Counted from the first letter of the stretch, positions 6,000-13,365 are shown. The stretch is 17,119 bases of DNA from Candidatus Hydrogenedentes bacterium UBA2224 (GCA_002348185.1 DDYW01000076.1:13444-30562); one strand, 5' to 3'. Numbers and translations: made by a program. The notes: generated from the letters alone by a model not told the origin.

Positions 6000-7796
6000 A
6001 TGGGCTGGGAAGCCTGGTTTTCGTTTGGCGTGGTTGCAGCGATACTTTTCGGTCTCGCAACGAACCGCGCCTCGGACGCCCTGCTGGTCGGGGGCGTGGT
6101 CGTGATGGGGCTGGCCGGGATCCTGTCGCCCGCGGAGATGTTCGCGGGGTTCTCGAACACCGGCATGCTCACGGTGGGCGCCCTCTACGTGGTGACCGCG
6201 GGATTGCGCGAGACGGGGGCACTGCAGACCATCGGGGACTGGGTGCTGGGGCGCGCGCGCGATGAACGCAACGTGCTGCGGCGTCTGAGCTGGATTACGG
6301 CCATGTCGGCGTTTCTGAACAACACACCCATCGTGGCCATGTTCATCCCCATTGTCGAGGACTGGTGCCGGAAGCACCAGGTTTCGCCCTCGCGCCTGCT
6401 CATCCCGGTCTCGTATTTCTCGATTCTCGGGGGCACCTGCACGCTCATTGGAACCAGCACCAACCTGGTCGTGAACGGCCTGATGATACAGGCCGTAAAG
6501 AGCGATCCCAGCCTGGCCGGGCAGCTCTACGAAATGAGCATCTTCGAACTGGGCCGCGTGGGATTGCCCTACGCGATCCTGGGCACGGTGTTTCTTCTCC
6601 TGGCGGGCCCGCGCCTCTTGCCCCGGAGACAGGGCGCCCGCGAACGCCTGGATGCGACCGCGCGGGAATACCTCGCGAACATGCGCATCGAGTCCGGGTG
6701 CCGGCTCGCGGGCAAGCGGGTCGAGGAGGCCGGATTGCGCCGCCTGACCGGCCTGTTCCTGATCGATATCTGGCGCGAAAACCACATGATCGCGCCGGTG
6801 GGCCCGAATGAAGTGCTTAAGGAAAGCGACATTCTGACCTTTACCGGCGTGGTGAATAACATCGTCGATCTGGAGCGCATCCCGGGGCTGGTGGCGTTCA
6901 TCGATGAAGATTACGAGGCGCAGGCGGCGGCCCGGCGCCACGAAATGCTCTGCGAAGCCGTGGTTTCACGGACCTCGCCCCTGATCAACAAGACCATCCG
7001 CGACGCCAATTTCCGGGCGCGCTACAATGCCGCGGTCGTGGCGGTGCACCGGGGCGGCCACCGGCTTCAGGGACGCGTGGGCGACATCGAGCTCCAGCAG
7101 GGCGACACGCTCCTCTTGCAGGCGGGGCCGCACTTCGTCGACGCACAGCGGAACAACAGCGACTTCTTTCTGGTCAGCGGGGTGAACGATTCGCGCGCGG
7201 TACGCCACGACAAGGCGCTGCTTTCCCTGGGCCTGCTGGGCATGCTGATCCTGCTGATGACAACGGGCAAAATGGAGATCGTGCTGGCGGCGTTCCTCGT
7301 GGCGGGCTTGATGATCGGAACGCGCTGCGTGTCGGTGGCGGATGCCCGCCGGAGCGTGGACTGGCAGACCCTGATCACGATTGGCGCCGCGTTTGGATTG
7401 GGGACGGGGCTGGTCAATTCGGGAGCGGTGGAGGCCATTGCCGGGAAGGTCGTCGCGGCAATGGGACCCTGGGGACCACGGGCAGTGCTGCTGGGCGTTT
7501 ACCTGATGACCACGCTGTTTACGGAGATCGTCACCAACAATGCGGCGGCGGCGATCATGTTTCCGTTTGCGGTGGCCATTGCGCAGGGGCTGGGAGTGGA
7601 CCCGCGCCCCTTTGCCATGACGATTGCGTTCGCGGCGTCGGCCAGTTTCGTCACGCCTCTCGGATATCAGACGAACCTGATGGTCTATGGTCCAGGCGGG
7701 TACAGCCTGCGCGACTTCGTGCGGATCGGCCTGCCCCTGACCCTCTTGCTAATGGCAACCGCGACGCTCCTCGTGCCCATCGCCTGGCCGTTCTGA
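6000..7796 (+). CDS. SLC13/DASS-type permease with two TrkA-C (RCK-C) domains
   Basis: A 598-residue inner-membrane transporter. An N-terminal half of hydrophobic helices (about 6-205) carries the family hairpin signatures LNNTP (106-110) and GTSTN (151-155). A soluble insert (about 225-400) looks like two TrkA-C domains. A second membrane half (about 405-598) repeats the signatures as EIVTNNAAA (509-517) and TPLGYQTN (552-559). Paired SNT-like hairpins are typical of sodium-coupled anion carriers, and members with TrkA-C inserts include sulfate permeases of algae and cyanobacteria. The substrate here could be sulfate or a dicarboxylate and is undecided. ATG 6000 is chosen because GGAGG lies nine bases upstream and the first helix starts there. 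It ends 28 bp from the convergent acyltransferase gene. Confidence 0.87.
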   Translation: MGWEAWFSFGVVAAILFGLATNRASDALLVGGVVVMGLAGILSPAEMFAGFSNTGMLTVGALYVVTAGLRETGALQTIGDWVLGRARDERNVLRRLSWITAMSAFLNNTPIVAMFIPIVEDWCRKHQVSPSRLLIPVSYFSILGGTCTLIGTSTNLVVNGLMIQAVKSDPSLAGQLYEMSIFELGRVGLPYAILGTVFLLLAGPRLLPRRQGARERLDATAREYLANMRIESGCRLAGKRVEEAGLRRLTGLFLIDIWRENHMIAPVGPNEVLKESDILTFTGVVNNIVDLERIPGLVAFIDEDYEAQAAARRHEMLCEAVVSRTSPLINKTIRDANFRARYNAAVVAVHRGGHRLQGRVGDIELQQGDTLLLQAGPHFVDAQRNNSDFFLVSGVNDSRAVRHDKALLSLGLLGMLILLMTTGKMEIVLAAFLVAGLMIGTRCVSVADARRSVDWQTLITIGAAFGLGTGLVNSGAVEAIAGKVVAAMGPWGPRAVLLGVYLMTTLFTEIVTNNAAAAIMFPFAVAIAQGLGVDPRPFAMTIAFAASASFVTPLGYQTNLMVYGPGGYSLRDFVRIGLPLTLLLMATATLLVPIAWPF

Positions 7797-7824
7797 GCCG
7801 CATACCCGGGTGCGCCGCGCCGCG

Positions 7825-8709
7825 TCAGTCGATGGGATGAAAAAGACGGCTGACGGCTTCGTGAAGCGCGTTGGCGAGCGCGATGCGGTCGTCCCGGATG
7901 ATCGGGTCTCTGCCCAGCGTCAGGGTGAAGCGATGATACGGCAGGCTGAGCAGCCGGAGCAGATGGGGCAGGAACGGCCTGGGAGGGCCCCACATCTCGA
8001 GTTGCGAATGGGGAATCTTCCCTTCGGTGGTCCGGTAATAGGGATCGGGACCGAACAAGACGGAGCGTGACGGGGGCGGCCATCCCCACGGGGTGTGATA
8101 ATGGGTGGCCGCGTAGTGCACCGGAAATCGGTCCTGGGCGACGCTTTCGAGCAGAGCGGCCCGGAAACGCTGGATGCTGCGCCCCGGGGAAATGACGCCT
8201 TCGGGGGCCAGCACGAGGCTCTGGCCCAGATTGAGCCGGCGCCGGACCTCGGCGTTTACGTGCGCCACCTCCTCGCGCCGGCGGCTCACAAACACATAGT
8301 CCAAGGCGCGGAAGAACCGCCCCAGAACGGGCAGGTCGCGCAACGAATCCATGGCGATGAGGCGCCCGTGCGGGAAAAGGTCCTGAACCAGAAAATCCTG
8401 CCAGGTGACGTGGTTGAGGACGAGAAACACCTGGCCCCGGGGCACGGGGCCGCTGGTGGCGGCGCGCTGTCCGATGCTTTTCCGGAGCTGGCGGATCCAG
8501 GCGAGGGCGATGGGACGGCGCCGCGGTTCAAACTGGGCCGGGAACACGCGCGCGAGGGCGTCGGTTGCGAGCAGGGCGCAATAACAGGCCCCGGTGGCAG
8601 CGACAAGGCGGGCCAGCCGGAACACGACGCGCGTCATGGCCCCCGCATTCCGGGCCAGCGACGCAACCGGGGTTTTCACCGCGCGCAACCGGGCCGGCGG
8701 ACCGATCAT
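7825..8709 (-). CDS. PlsC-type lysophospholipid acyltransferase
   Basis: A 294-residue acyltransferase of the 1-acylglycerol-3-phosphate acyltransferase superfamily, acting at the inner membrane. The catalytic HX4D box is NHVTWQD (H100, D105), and the acceptor-binding box is APEGVISPG (169-176). A hydrophobic helix (about 28-54) precedes the domain and probably anchors it. Its ATG (8709) overlaps the TGA of the upstream Rrf2 regulator in an ATGA, with GAGGA about nine bases upstream, so the two are probably translationally coupled. Only the family is secure. It could make phosphatidate or acylate another lipid such as an ornithine lipid, and the link to a stress regulator is unexplained. Confidence 0.85.
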   Translation of the reverse strand: MIGPPARLRAVKTPVASLARNAGAMTRVVFRLARLVAATGACYCALLATDALARVFPAQFEPRRRPIALAWIRQLRKSIGQRAATSGPVPRGQVFLVLNHVTWQDFLVQDLFPHGRLIAMDSLRDLPVLGRFFRALDYVFVSRRREEVAHVNAEVRRRLNLGQSLVLAPEGVISPGRSIQRFRAALLESVAQDRFPVHYAATHYHTPWGWPPPSRSVLFGPDPYYRTTEGKIPHSQLEMWGPPRPFLPHLLRLLSLPYHRFTLTLGRDPIIRDDRIALANALHEAVSRLFHPID

Positions 8710-9176
8710 TCCGGGGCGTCCTCGTCGTCGATGAGCGTCAATTCCATGGTGCATTGCACGTGGTGCCGGATTTCCGCCGACGGGAACGGCTTTTGAACCA
8801 GGTCTGCCAGAGTCCAGCGTTTCAGGATGGTGATGATGGCCTCATGAAGTTCGGCCATGGCCCGATGAAACGCGCAGACGAGTTCCATGCGGTCAAAGTC
8901 CTGGCAGAAGTCGCCGAGCACCTTGCCCTGACAGGCTTCCACAACATCAAGCAGGGTGATGGTCTCGGGCGGCCGGCTCAGCGTCACGCCGCCTTTCATG
9001 CCACGGTGTGCGCGCAAAATATCGGCTTTGACGAGGGCCGTGGTGACCTTCGCCGTGTAACTCGGGGACGTATTGATGTGCTGGGCGATGCGGGCGGGCG
9101 GCACCGGCTCCTCGGCTTTGCTTACGAGAAGGAATACCAGGGCCCGCAGCGCCGTCTCTGAAGTCTGCGTCAACAT
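8706..9176 (-). CDS. Rrf2 family transcriptional regulator, possibly NsrR-like
   Basis: A 156-residue winged-helix regulator. The N-terminal helix-turn-helix region (about 5-65) has the Rrf2 pattern SETALRALVFL, then SPSYTAKVTTALVKADIL, then the wing GMKGGVTLSRP. Three cysteines, C82-x8-C91-x9-C101, sit where Rrf2 proteins such as NsrR and IscR bind Fe-S clusters, followed by the characteristic WTLADLV. NsrR is a known nitric-oxide-sensing repressor of hcp in E. coli, and here the regulator lies directly downstream of an hcp gene, so an NO or redox sensor is the best guess. Cysteine spacing differs from E. coli NsrR, so orthology is not claimed. ATG 9176 is chosen as the canonical start; the upstream GTG at 9212 has no support. 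Confidence 0.85.
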   Translation of the reverse strand: MLTQTSETALRALVFLLVSKAEEPVPPARIAQHINTSPSYTAKVTTALVKADILRAHRGMKGGVTLSRPPETITLLDVVEACQGKVLGDFCQDFDRMELVCAFHRAMAELHEAIITILKRWTLADLVQKPFPSAEIRHHVQCTMELTLIDDEDAPE

Positions 9177-9207
9177 GGTCAGCTGTCCCGTTCGCCAATA
9201 TGTCCAT

Positions 9208-9237
9208 ACCATAGCGAAAAGGCCTCATCCGCGACAA
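9208..9237 (-). promoter_or_regulatory. Weak promoter candidate for the Rrf2-acyltransferase pair
   Basis: On the minus strand TTGTCG (9237-9232) and TATGGT (9213-9208) are 18 bp apart, about 30 bp before the Rrf2 start. A small inverted repeat, TATG-TC-CATA, overlaps the downstream edge (about 9200-9208). It shows no convincing match to the dyad upstream of hcp. The remainder of the 9177-9357 gap holds the hcp terminator candidate. Confidence 0.25.
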
Positions 9238-9297
9238 ATCGCGGTCAGGGGACGCGTTCGCAACCCGGTGACGGGGACAGGCCGCGCGAACATGACA

Positions 9298-9340
9298 CGA
9301 GGACCGCTCCCCGGGGCGAACCCGCACGGAACGGTCCTCG
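9298..9340 (-). terminator. Hairpin downstream of hcp
   Basis: CGAGGACCG (9298-9306) and CGGTCCTCG (9332-9340) form a perfect 9-bp stem around a GC-rich 25-nt loop, starting about 17 bases after the hcp stop codon. On the minus strand the following bases are TGTCATGTTC, so the T tract is poor. It probably terminates or attenuates hcp transcription, or protects its 3' end, before the Rrf2 gene. Confidence 0.5.
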
Positions 9341-9357
9341 CGTCCTGTATTCGTGGC

Positions 9358-10668
9358 TCACGCGCCGGCCATGGCGGCCTTCACGTCGGCCGCGGCATCG
9401 GTGCCTATGGGCTGCAGGTCGAACTTCTCCTGCAGAACGGCGAGCACGTTGGGAGAGACGAACGCGGGCAGCGCCGGCCCCAGGCGGATGCCCTTGACGC
9501 CGAGATGGAGCAGGGTGAGCAGCACGGCAACCGCCTTCTGCTCAAACCACGAGATGACCAGGGTGAGCGGGAGGTCGTTCACGCCGCAGTTAAACGCGTT
9601 GGCGAGCGCGAGGGCGACCTGAATCGCACCGTACGAGTCGTTGCACTGACCCATGTCGAGGAGCCGGGGCAGGCCGGCGACCGTGCCGTACTCGTGCTCC
9701 CGGATGCGGTATTTGCCGCAGCCCATGGTGAGGATGATGGACTCCTCGGGGGCGCTATAGGCGAAATCGCGGAAGTAGTTGCGGCCGGGTTCAGCCCCGT
9801 CGCATCCGCCGATCACGAAGAAATGCTTGATGGCGCCCGATTTTACGGCCTCGACCACCTTGTCAGCGAGGTCAAGGATGACGGTGTAGTGGAACCCGAC
9901 CGTCCGCGTGACCAGTTCGGTCGGCTTCAAGGGGCCGATGTCGAGAGCGCGTTTGATCACCTCCGAAAAGTCGTTGGTGGTGATCCGTTTTGCGCCAGGC
10001 ACCGCGGTGACGCGCGTGGTATAGAGGCGGTCCAGGTAGGTGTTGATCGCCGGATTGGGGATCAGCACGCAGTTGGTCGTGGCGAGAATGGGGCCGCCAA
10101 ACGCCTCGAATTCCATGCGCTGTTTCTGCCAGGCGCCGCCGTAATGGCCCGCCAGGTGCGGGTATTCGCGCAGTCTCGGATACATGTGCGCGGGAATCAT
10201 CTCGCCGTGGGTGTACACCTTGATCCCCGTGCCTTTGGTCTGTTCGAGCAGGTCGAGCAGATCCACCATGTCGTGACCCGTGATCAGGATGCCCGGGCCC
10301 TCCTGAAGGCCTTCCTGGATGTCCACGGGCGACGGCTTGCCGAAGGTCTCGACGTGACCGTCGTTCAGGAGCTGCATGGTCCGGAGATTCATCTCGCCGC
10401 ATTTCAGGACCAGTTCGAGAAGGCTTTCCATGTCGAAATTGACGTTGGTCACGGTGGCAAACAGGGCGTCTTCAACAAACGCATCCACCTCGGGGTCGGT
10501 CTTGCCCAGGCGGCGCGCATGGTGCTTGTACGAACACATCCCCTTGAGTCCGTACAGGAGGATCTTCTGCAGGGACTCGACGTCCGCGTTCTTTCCGCAC
10601 ACGCCGGTGTCCGTGCAGGCCTTGCCGTCGCGGGTCTGTTCACACTGGTCGCAGTACATGAGGCTCAT
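9358..10668 (-). CDS. hcp: Hybrid-cluster protein (hydroxylamine reductase / NO reductase), class III
   Basis: A 436-residue cytoplasmic Fe-S-O enzyme that reduces NO to N2O, or hydroxylamine in vitro. The N-terminal [4Fe-4S] motif is C6-x2-C9-x8-C18-x5-C24. All hybrid-cluster ligands known from Desulfovibrio vulgaris HCP can be assigned: H132, E156, C200, C289 (GGCDG), C317 (MGCGK), C342 (GQCND) and E376 (WFEQK), with nearly identical spacing. The protein is about 110 residues shorter than the usual 550, with the gap just after the N-terminal motif. This is the defining trait of class III HCPs from thermophiles and archaea. AAGGAG lies nine bases before the ATG. No hcr reductase partner is visible. 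A dyad overlaps its promoter, and an Rrf2 regulator follows 181 bp downstream. Confidence 0.95.
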   Translation of the reverse strand: MSLMYCDQCEQTRDGKACTDTGVCGKNADVESLQKILLYGLKGMCSYKHHARRLGKTDPEVDAFVEDALFATVTNVNFDMESLLELVLKCGEMNLRTMQLLNDGHVETFGKPSPVDIQEGLQEGPGILITGHDMVDLLDLLEQTKGTGIKVYTHGEMIPAHMYPRLREYPHLAGHYGGAWQKQRMEFEAFGGPILATTNCVLIPNPAINTYLDRLYTTRVTAVPGAKRITTNDFSEVIKRALDIGPLKPTELVTRTVGFHYTVILDLADKVVEAVKSGAIKHFFVIGGCDGAEPGRNYFRDFAYSAPEESIILTMGCGKYRIREHEYGTVAGLPRLLDMGQCNDSYGAIQVALALANAFNCGVNDLPLTLVISWFEQKAVAVLLTLLHLGVKGIRLGPALPAFVSPNVLAVLQEKFDLQPIGTDAAADVKAAMAGA

Positions 10669-10715
10669 GGTGGCAATCTCCTTGTTCGCGGGTCAGCCGC
10701 CCGCGGGCAAAATGT

Positions 10716-10739
10716 GGATATACACTATCTGTATTATCC
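10716..10739. promoter_or_regulatory. Imperfect dyad overlapping the hcp promoter (candidate Rrf2 operator)
   Basis: An A/T-rich 24-bp element in a GC-rich background begins with GGATA and ends with TATCC. Nested in it is ATACA-CTATC-TGTAT, an inverted repeat with a 5-bp spacer. It lies 48-71 bp upstream of the hcp start codon, between and over the proposed -35 and -10 boxes, the usual place for a repressor site. The adjacent Rrf2 protein is the obvious candidate to bind it. It does not match the E. coli NsrR or HcpR consensus as I know them. Confidence 0.45.
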
Positions 10740-10750
10740 GCCATTGTCAA
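10722..10750 (-). promoter_or_regulatory. Candidate sigma70-like promoter of hcp
   Basis: The minus strand has a perfect TTGACA -35 (10750-10745), a 17-bp spacer, and a weak TAGTGT -10 (10727-10722). A strong -35 with a weak -10 fits a regulated promoter. The leader would be about 45 nt with AAGGAG before the ATG. Confidence 0.45.
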
Positions 10751-10770
10751 GCCCCGGCCCGGCCGCCGGG

Positions 10771-10800
10771 TTGAGTGCGGACGAGGGAAATTCGCATACT
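10771..10800 (+). promoter_or_regulatory. Candidate promoter of the GH1-fold/kinase operon
   Basis: TTGAGT (10771-10776) and CATACT (10795-10800) are 18 bp apart, each matching consensus at four of six positions. It is back to back with the hcp promoter. The leader of about 100 nt contains a GC-rich self-complementary stretch (about 10820-10847) and a short open reading frame at 10858. Confidence 0.3.
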
Positions 10801-10857
10801 GGGGCGACCGGAGTCAAGGGCGGCCGGGCGCCGCCCGGGCGCCGGGGGAGCCACACC

Positions 10858-10911
10858 ATGGGCCCGCTTGCACTGCCGGGCGGCTCGCATCGGGAGAGCA
10901 GGGATTTGTGA
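10858..10911 (+). CDS. Possible 17-residue leader peptide overlapping the GH1-fold start
   Basis: ATG at 10858 has GGGGGAG seven bases upstream, a better ribosome binding site than that of the downstream gene. The frame reads MGPLALPGGSHRESRDL and stops at a TGA that overlaps the GTG start of the GH1-fold gene (GTGA). It may be a leader that couples or regulates translation of the downstream gene. No homology can be judged at this length. Confidence 0.35.
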   Translation: MGPLALPGGSHRESRDL

Positions 10912-12212
10912 GACCATTTCCGCCGGAGTTCTTGTGGGGAGCGACACTAACGGCCCATGCCGTCGAGGGGGGCCATTTTGCCAGCGACTGGTGGCGCTGG
11001 GAACAGCGTTCGGGCCGCATTGCCGATGGGACGACGTCACAGGCGGGCTGCGCCCACGCGGTCCGGTTTCGTGAGGATATCTCACTGGCGCGCAAACTGG
11101 GGCTCAATGCGTTGCTGGTGTCGCTGGAATGGAGCCGGATCGAGCCGGGCGAGGACGGAGCCGACTCCGAGGCCCTGGCGCATTACCGGGAGGTGCTGGA
11201 AACGATGGCCTCGGCGGGGCTCGAGCCGGTCGTCGCGCTTCATGAAACGACTGTGCCGGACTGGTTCGCCTCGAAGGGGGGCTGGCTGCGCACGGATGCC
11301 GCGCGCCTCTTCTCCCGCTACGCGGCGCGGGTGGGCGCGGCGCTCGGCGGCATGAGCCGGTATTGGGTGCCGATGCTGACGCCGGTGGCGACCGTCCGGA
11401 TGGCGTATCTCAACGGCCTCTGGCCGCCCGGGCGCCGGAGCCTTCTCGCGGGCTGGAAGGCGCTGCGGCACATGGCTCACGGACATGCCGCGGCATACCG
11501 CGCGCTTCGGGATCACGCACCGGAAGCGCAGATCGGCGCCAGCGTGCTGGCGGAGGTGGTGCGTCCCGCCGATGAAACGCGTCCCTGGGATCTTCGTGTG
11601 GCCCGCTGGGAACAGGCCCTGTCCAACGAGCTATGGCCGGCGGCATTGACGTCAGGGCAGTGGCCGCGTCCCTTTGGAGCGGACCGGACGCTGGCCGGCA
11701 CCGTGGATTTTGTGGGCATTTCCTACTATGGCGCGCGGCGGGTCCGGTTTCGCCCGGGCCGGGGGGGATGCGCGGCGCAGGTCAACCCGGAAAGCGGGCG
11801 CGCGGCTCCTCAGGACGGCGAACCGGATGCGAATGGGCTGGCGGCGGTGTTACGCGAAGCGGCGCGTTTCGGCAAACCCCTCATGGTCCTGGGAAATGGA
11901 CTGGCCACCGGCGACGACGGCGCGCGCAGGCACTATCTGCTGGACCACGTGGCGGCGCTGCAGTCGGCCCTGGAAGCAGGTACGGATGTGCGGGGTTACA
12001 TGTTTCGCGCTCTGCTCGACGGGTTTGAATGGGACCGGGGCTACAGCGCCCGGTACGGTCTGGTGCACGTTGGCGGCGGGTCCATGGCCCGCACCCCAAA
12101 CACCTCGGCGTACCTGTATAAGGACATCGCGGCATCGGGGGAAATTCGGAAAGGCGCGCTGACCCGGTATTGTCCGGACTGGCGCCCGCCGGAAGGACTG
12201 GAGCTGGCATGA
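10908..12212 (+). CDS. GH1-fold protein lacking both catalytic glutamates (putative pseudo-glycosidase)
   Basis: A 434-residue protein, close to the usual GH1 length, with no signal peptide. GH1 landmarks are present in order: FLWGATLTAHAVEGG at the N-terminus, VSLEWSRIEP (71-80), ALHETTVPDWFASKGGWL, DFVGISYYG (267-275), and RGYMFRALLDGFEW near the C-terminus. The acid/base motif, normally T-L/F-N-E-P, reads P-M-L-T-P (T158 in place of Glu). The nucleophile motif T-E-N-G reads L-G-N-G (G329 in place of Glu). The substrate-binding glutamine of the Q-x-E-G motif is alanine (A18). It is therefore unlikely to be a retaining beta-glycosidase and may bind sugar or regulate. The GTG start follows AGGGA. 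Its stop overlaps the start of the sugar kinase (ATGA). Confidence 0.82.
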   Translation: MRPFPPEFLWGATLTAHAVEGGHFASDWWRWEQRSGRIADGTTSQAGCAHAVRFREDISLARKLGLNALLVSLEWSRIEPGEDGADSEALAHYREVLETMASAGLEPVVALHETTVPDWFASKGGWLRTDAARLFSRYAARVGAALGGMSRYWVPMLTPVATVRMAYLNGLWPPGRRSLLAGWKALRHMAHGHAAAYRALRDHAPEAQIGASVLAEVVRPADETRPWDLRVARWEQALSNELWPAALTSGQWPRPFGADRTLAGTVDFVGISYYGARRVRFRPGRGGCAAQVNPESGRAAPQDGEPDANGLAAVLREAARFGKPLMVLGNGLATGDDGARRHYLLDHVAALQSALEAGTDVRGYMFRALLDGFEWDRGYSARYGLVHVGGGSMARTPNTSAYLYKDIAASGEIRKGALTRYCPDWRPPEGLELA

Positions 12213-13186
12213 CGCATTTCCTGGCCTTTGACGGGGGCGGGACCACGACCCGCGCGGGACTCTACGACGCGCAGGGGCGGTTTCTCGCGGAAGCCACCGG
12301 CGGCGCGTCGAATCCCGTGGCGCTGGGAGAAGAGACCTGTTTGACGGTGTTGACGCAGGTGGGGCACGCGGCCCTCGCACACGGGGGCGGCGGTGTTGAG
12401 GCCGTGGGCGCGGCCCTGTCCGGAGCGTGGACCTCGGGTATGGGCGTGTGGCTGGCAGAGCGCCTGTGCGAGCGTTTCGGGGCCGCGCGGGCCGTCGTAT
12501 GCGACGATATCCGCCCGGTTCTCTTTGCCAATATCGGGGATTCGCCGGGCATCATGGCCACCGCCGGAACCGGGTCGAGCGTCGTGGCGCAAATGCCCGA
12601 CGGGCGTTCGGATTTTGTCGGGGGGCGCGGCGAGACGTTCGGCGATGACGGCAGCGCATTTCAGATCGGGCAGAGCGCGCTCCGGGCCGCGGCCCGGGCG
12701 CTCGACGGTCTCGGCCCCGGCACGGCGCTCGTGACGCGCTTGCCCGAAGCCGCCGGCGTGGACTCGTTCCGCATGCTGCCGTTATGGGCCGGGAAGGCCT
12801 CAATGCGGGACGTCGCACGGCTGGCGGAAACGGTGGCGCAGGCCGCGCGCTCGGACCCGGTTGCCGCGATGGTGATCACGGAACAGGCCCAACGCATGGC
12901 GGAGCAGGTGCGGGCAGGATTCGCAAAGGTCGGTTTGCCCGCCGATGCGCCCGTATTGCTCAATGGCAGCGTGTTTGAGCGATGTCCGCTCTATCTGGAG
13001 GCGTTTCGCGCGCATCTCAAGACTCTGCACGTGCAGGCGGAACCGTACATCGCGCCGGTGCGTGGCCATCGGGCCGCGCTCGCGCTGGTGCGCGCCGGCC
13101 GCCTGCCTGAAACCCTTCTGGCCTCGGTGGGCTACGGTGAAGGCGATGGCCGGGACGCGCGGGGTGAACAGGGCCTGAACGCGTAA
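12209..13186 (+). CDS. BadF/BadG/BcrA/BcrD family sugar kinase, probably N-acetylglucosamine kinase-like
   Basis: A 325-residue ASKHA-fold ATP-dependent kinase of the cytoplasm. The phosphate-1 motif is FDGGGTTT (7-14), with GGASNP (31-36) in the position typical of N-acetylglucosamine kinases. The phosphate-2 region is MATAGTGSS (116-124), followed by GGRGETFGDDGSAFQIG (138-154) where GlcNAc kinases have G-D-E-G-S. The C-terminal lobe has VLLNGSVF and a final helix after APVRGHRAALALV. Its ATG is the A of an ATGA overlap with the preceding stop, so it is co-translated with the GH1-fold protein. The likely role is phosphorylation of an imported or released amino sugar or glucose-type sugar. 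The family is firm; the exact sugar is a guess. Confidence 0.82.
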   Translation: MTHFLAFDGGGTTTRAGLYDAQGRFLAEATGGASNPVALGEETCLTVLTQVGHAALAHGGGGVEAVGAALSGAWTSGMGVWLAERLCERFGAARAVVCDDIRPVLFANIGDSPGIMATAGTGSSVVAQMPDGRSDFVGGRGETFGDDGSAFQIGQSALRAAARALDGLGPGTALVTRLPEAAGVDSFRMLPLWAGKASMRDVARLAETVAQAARSDPVAAMVITEQAQRMAEQVRAGFAKVGLPADAPVLLNGSVFERCPLYLEAFRAHLKTLHVQAEPYIAPVRGHRAALALVRAGRLPETLLASVGYGEGDGRDARGEQGLNA

Positions 13187-13244
13187 CCGGGAATCACGGA
13201 TTCGGCGGGAGGGGAGAACAGGGATCAGATGAGATGCATCCCGC

Positions 13245-13262
13245 GGCCTGGCGCTCCCAGGC
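13245..13262. repeat. Short hairpin with a downstream repeated decamer
   Basis: GCCTGG (13246-13251) and CCAGGC (13257-13262) flank a 5-base loop. The sequence TCCCAGGCGG (13255-13264), followed by a CCCGC-rich tail, recurs at 13465-13474. This lies in the 318-bp gap 13187-13504 between convergent genes. That gap also holds a 9-bp tandem array and a terminator, but no gene that I can support. There is no T tract, so it is a poor terminator for the kinase. Confidence 0.4.
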
Positions 13263-13329
13263 GGCCCCGCGCGGTACAGCAAACCATGCGCTGAGATTCG
13301 CCCCCCTTCACCATCGTTCAGGCCGACAT

Positions 13330-13365
13330 GTCCATAGGGTCCATTACGTCCATGAAGTCCACCTG
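13330..13365. repeat. Four tandem 9-bp units (GTCCATNNN)
   Basis: GTCCA recurs at 13330, 13339, 13348 and 13357, exactly nine bases apart. The first three copies read GTCCAT; the last reads GTCCAC. The three-base spacers vary. The core, period and copy number equal those of the array at 3557-3592, although the spacer bases differ. Confidence 0.75.

Noticed and set aside
5559..6941. Minus-strand open frame of 460 codons over the UDG and permease genes
   Set aside because: Shadow frame; the plus strand here shows the UDG motif B region and transmembrane helices with family signatures.
9073..10911. Plus-strand open frame of 612 codons antisense to hcp
   Set aside because: All hybrid-cluster ligands are encoded on the other strand, and this frame has no motif. 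Only its last 17 codons, with their own ribosome binding site, were kept as a possible leader.
13330..13365. CRISPR-like array
   Set aside because: Units are only 9 bp with no spacers of protospacer length, and no cas genes are present.
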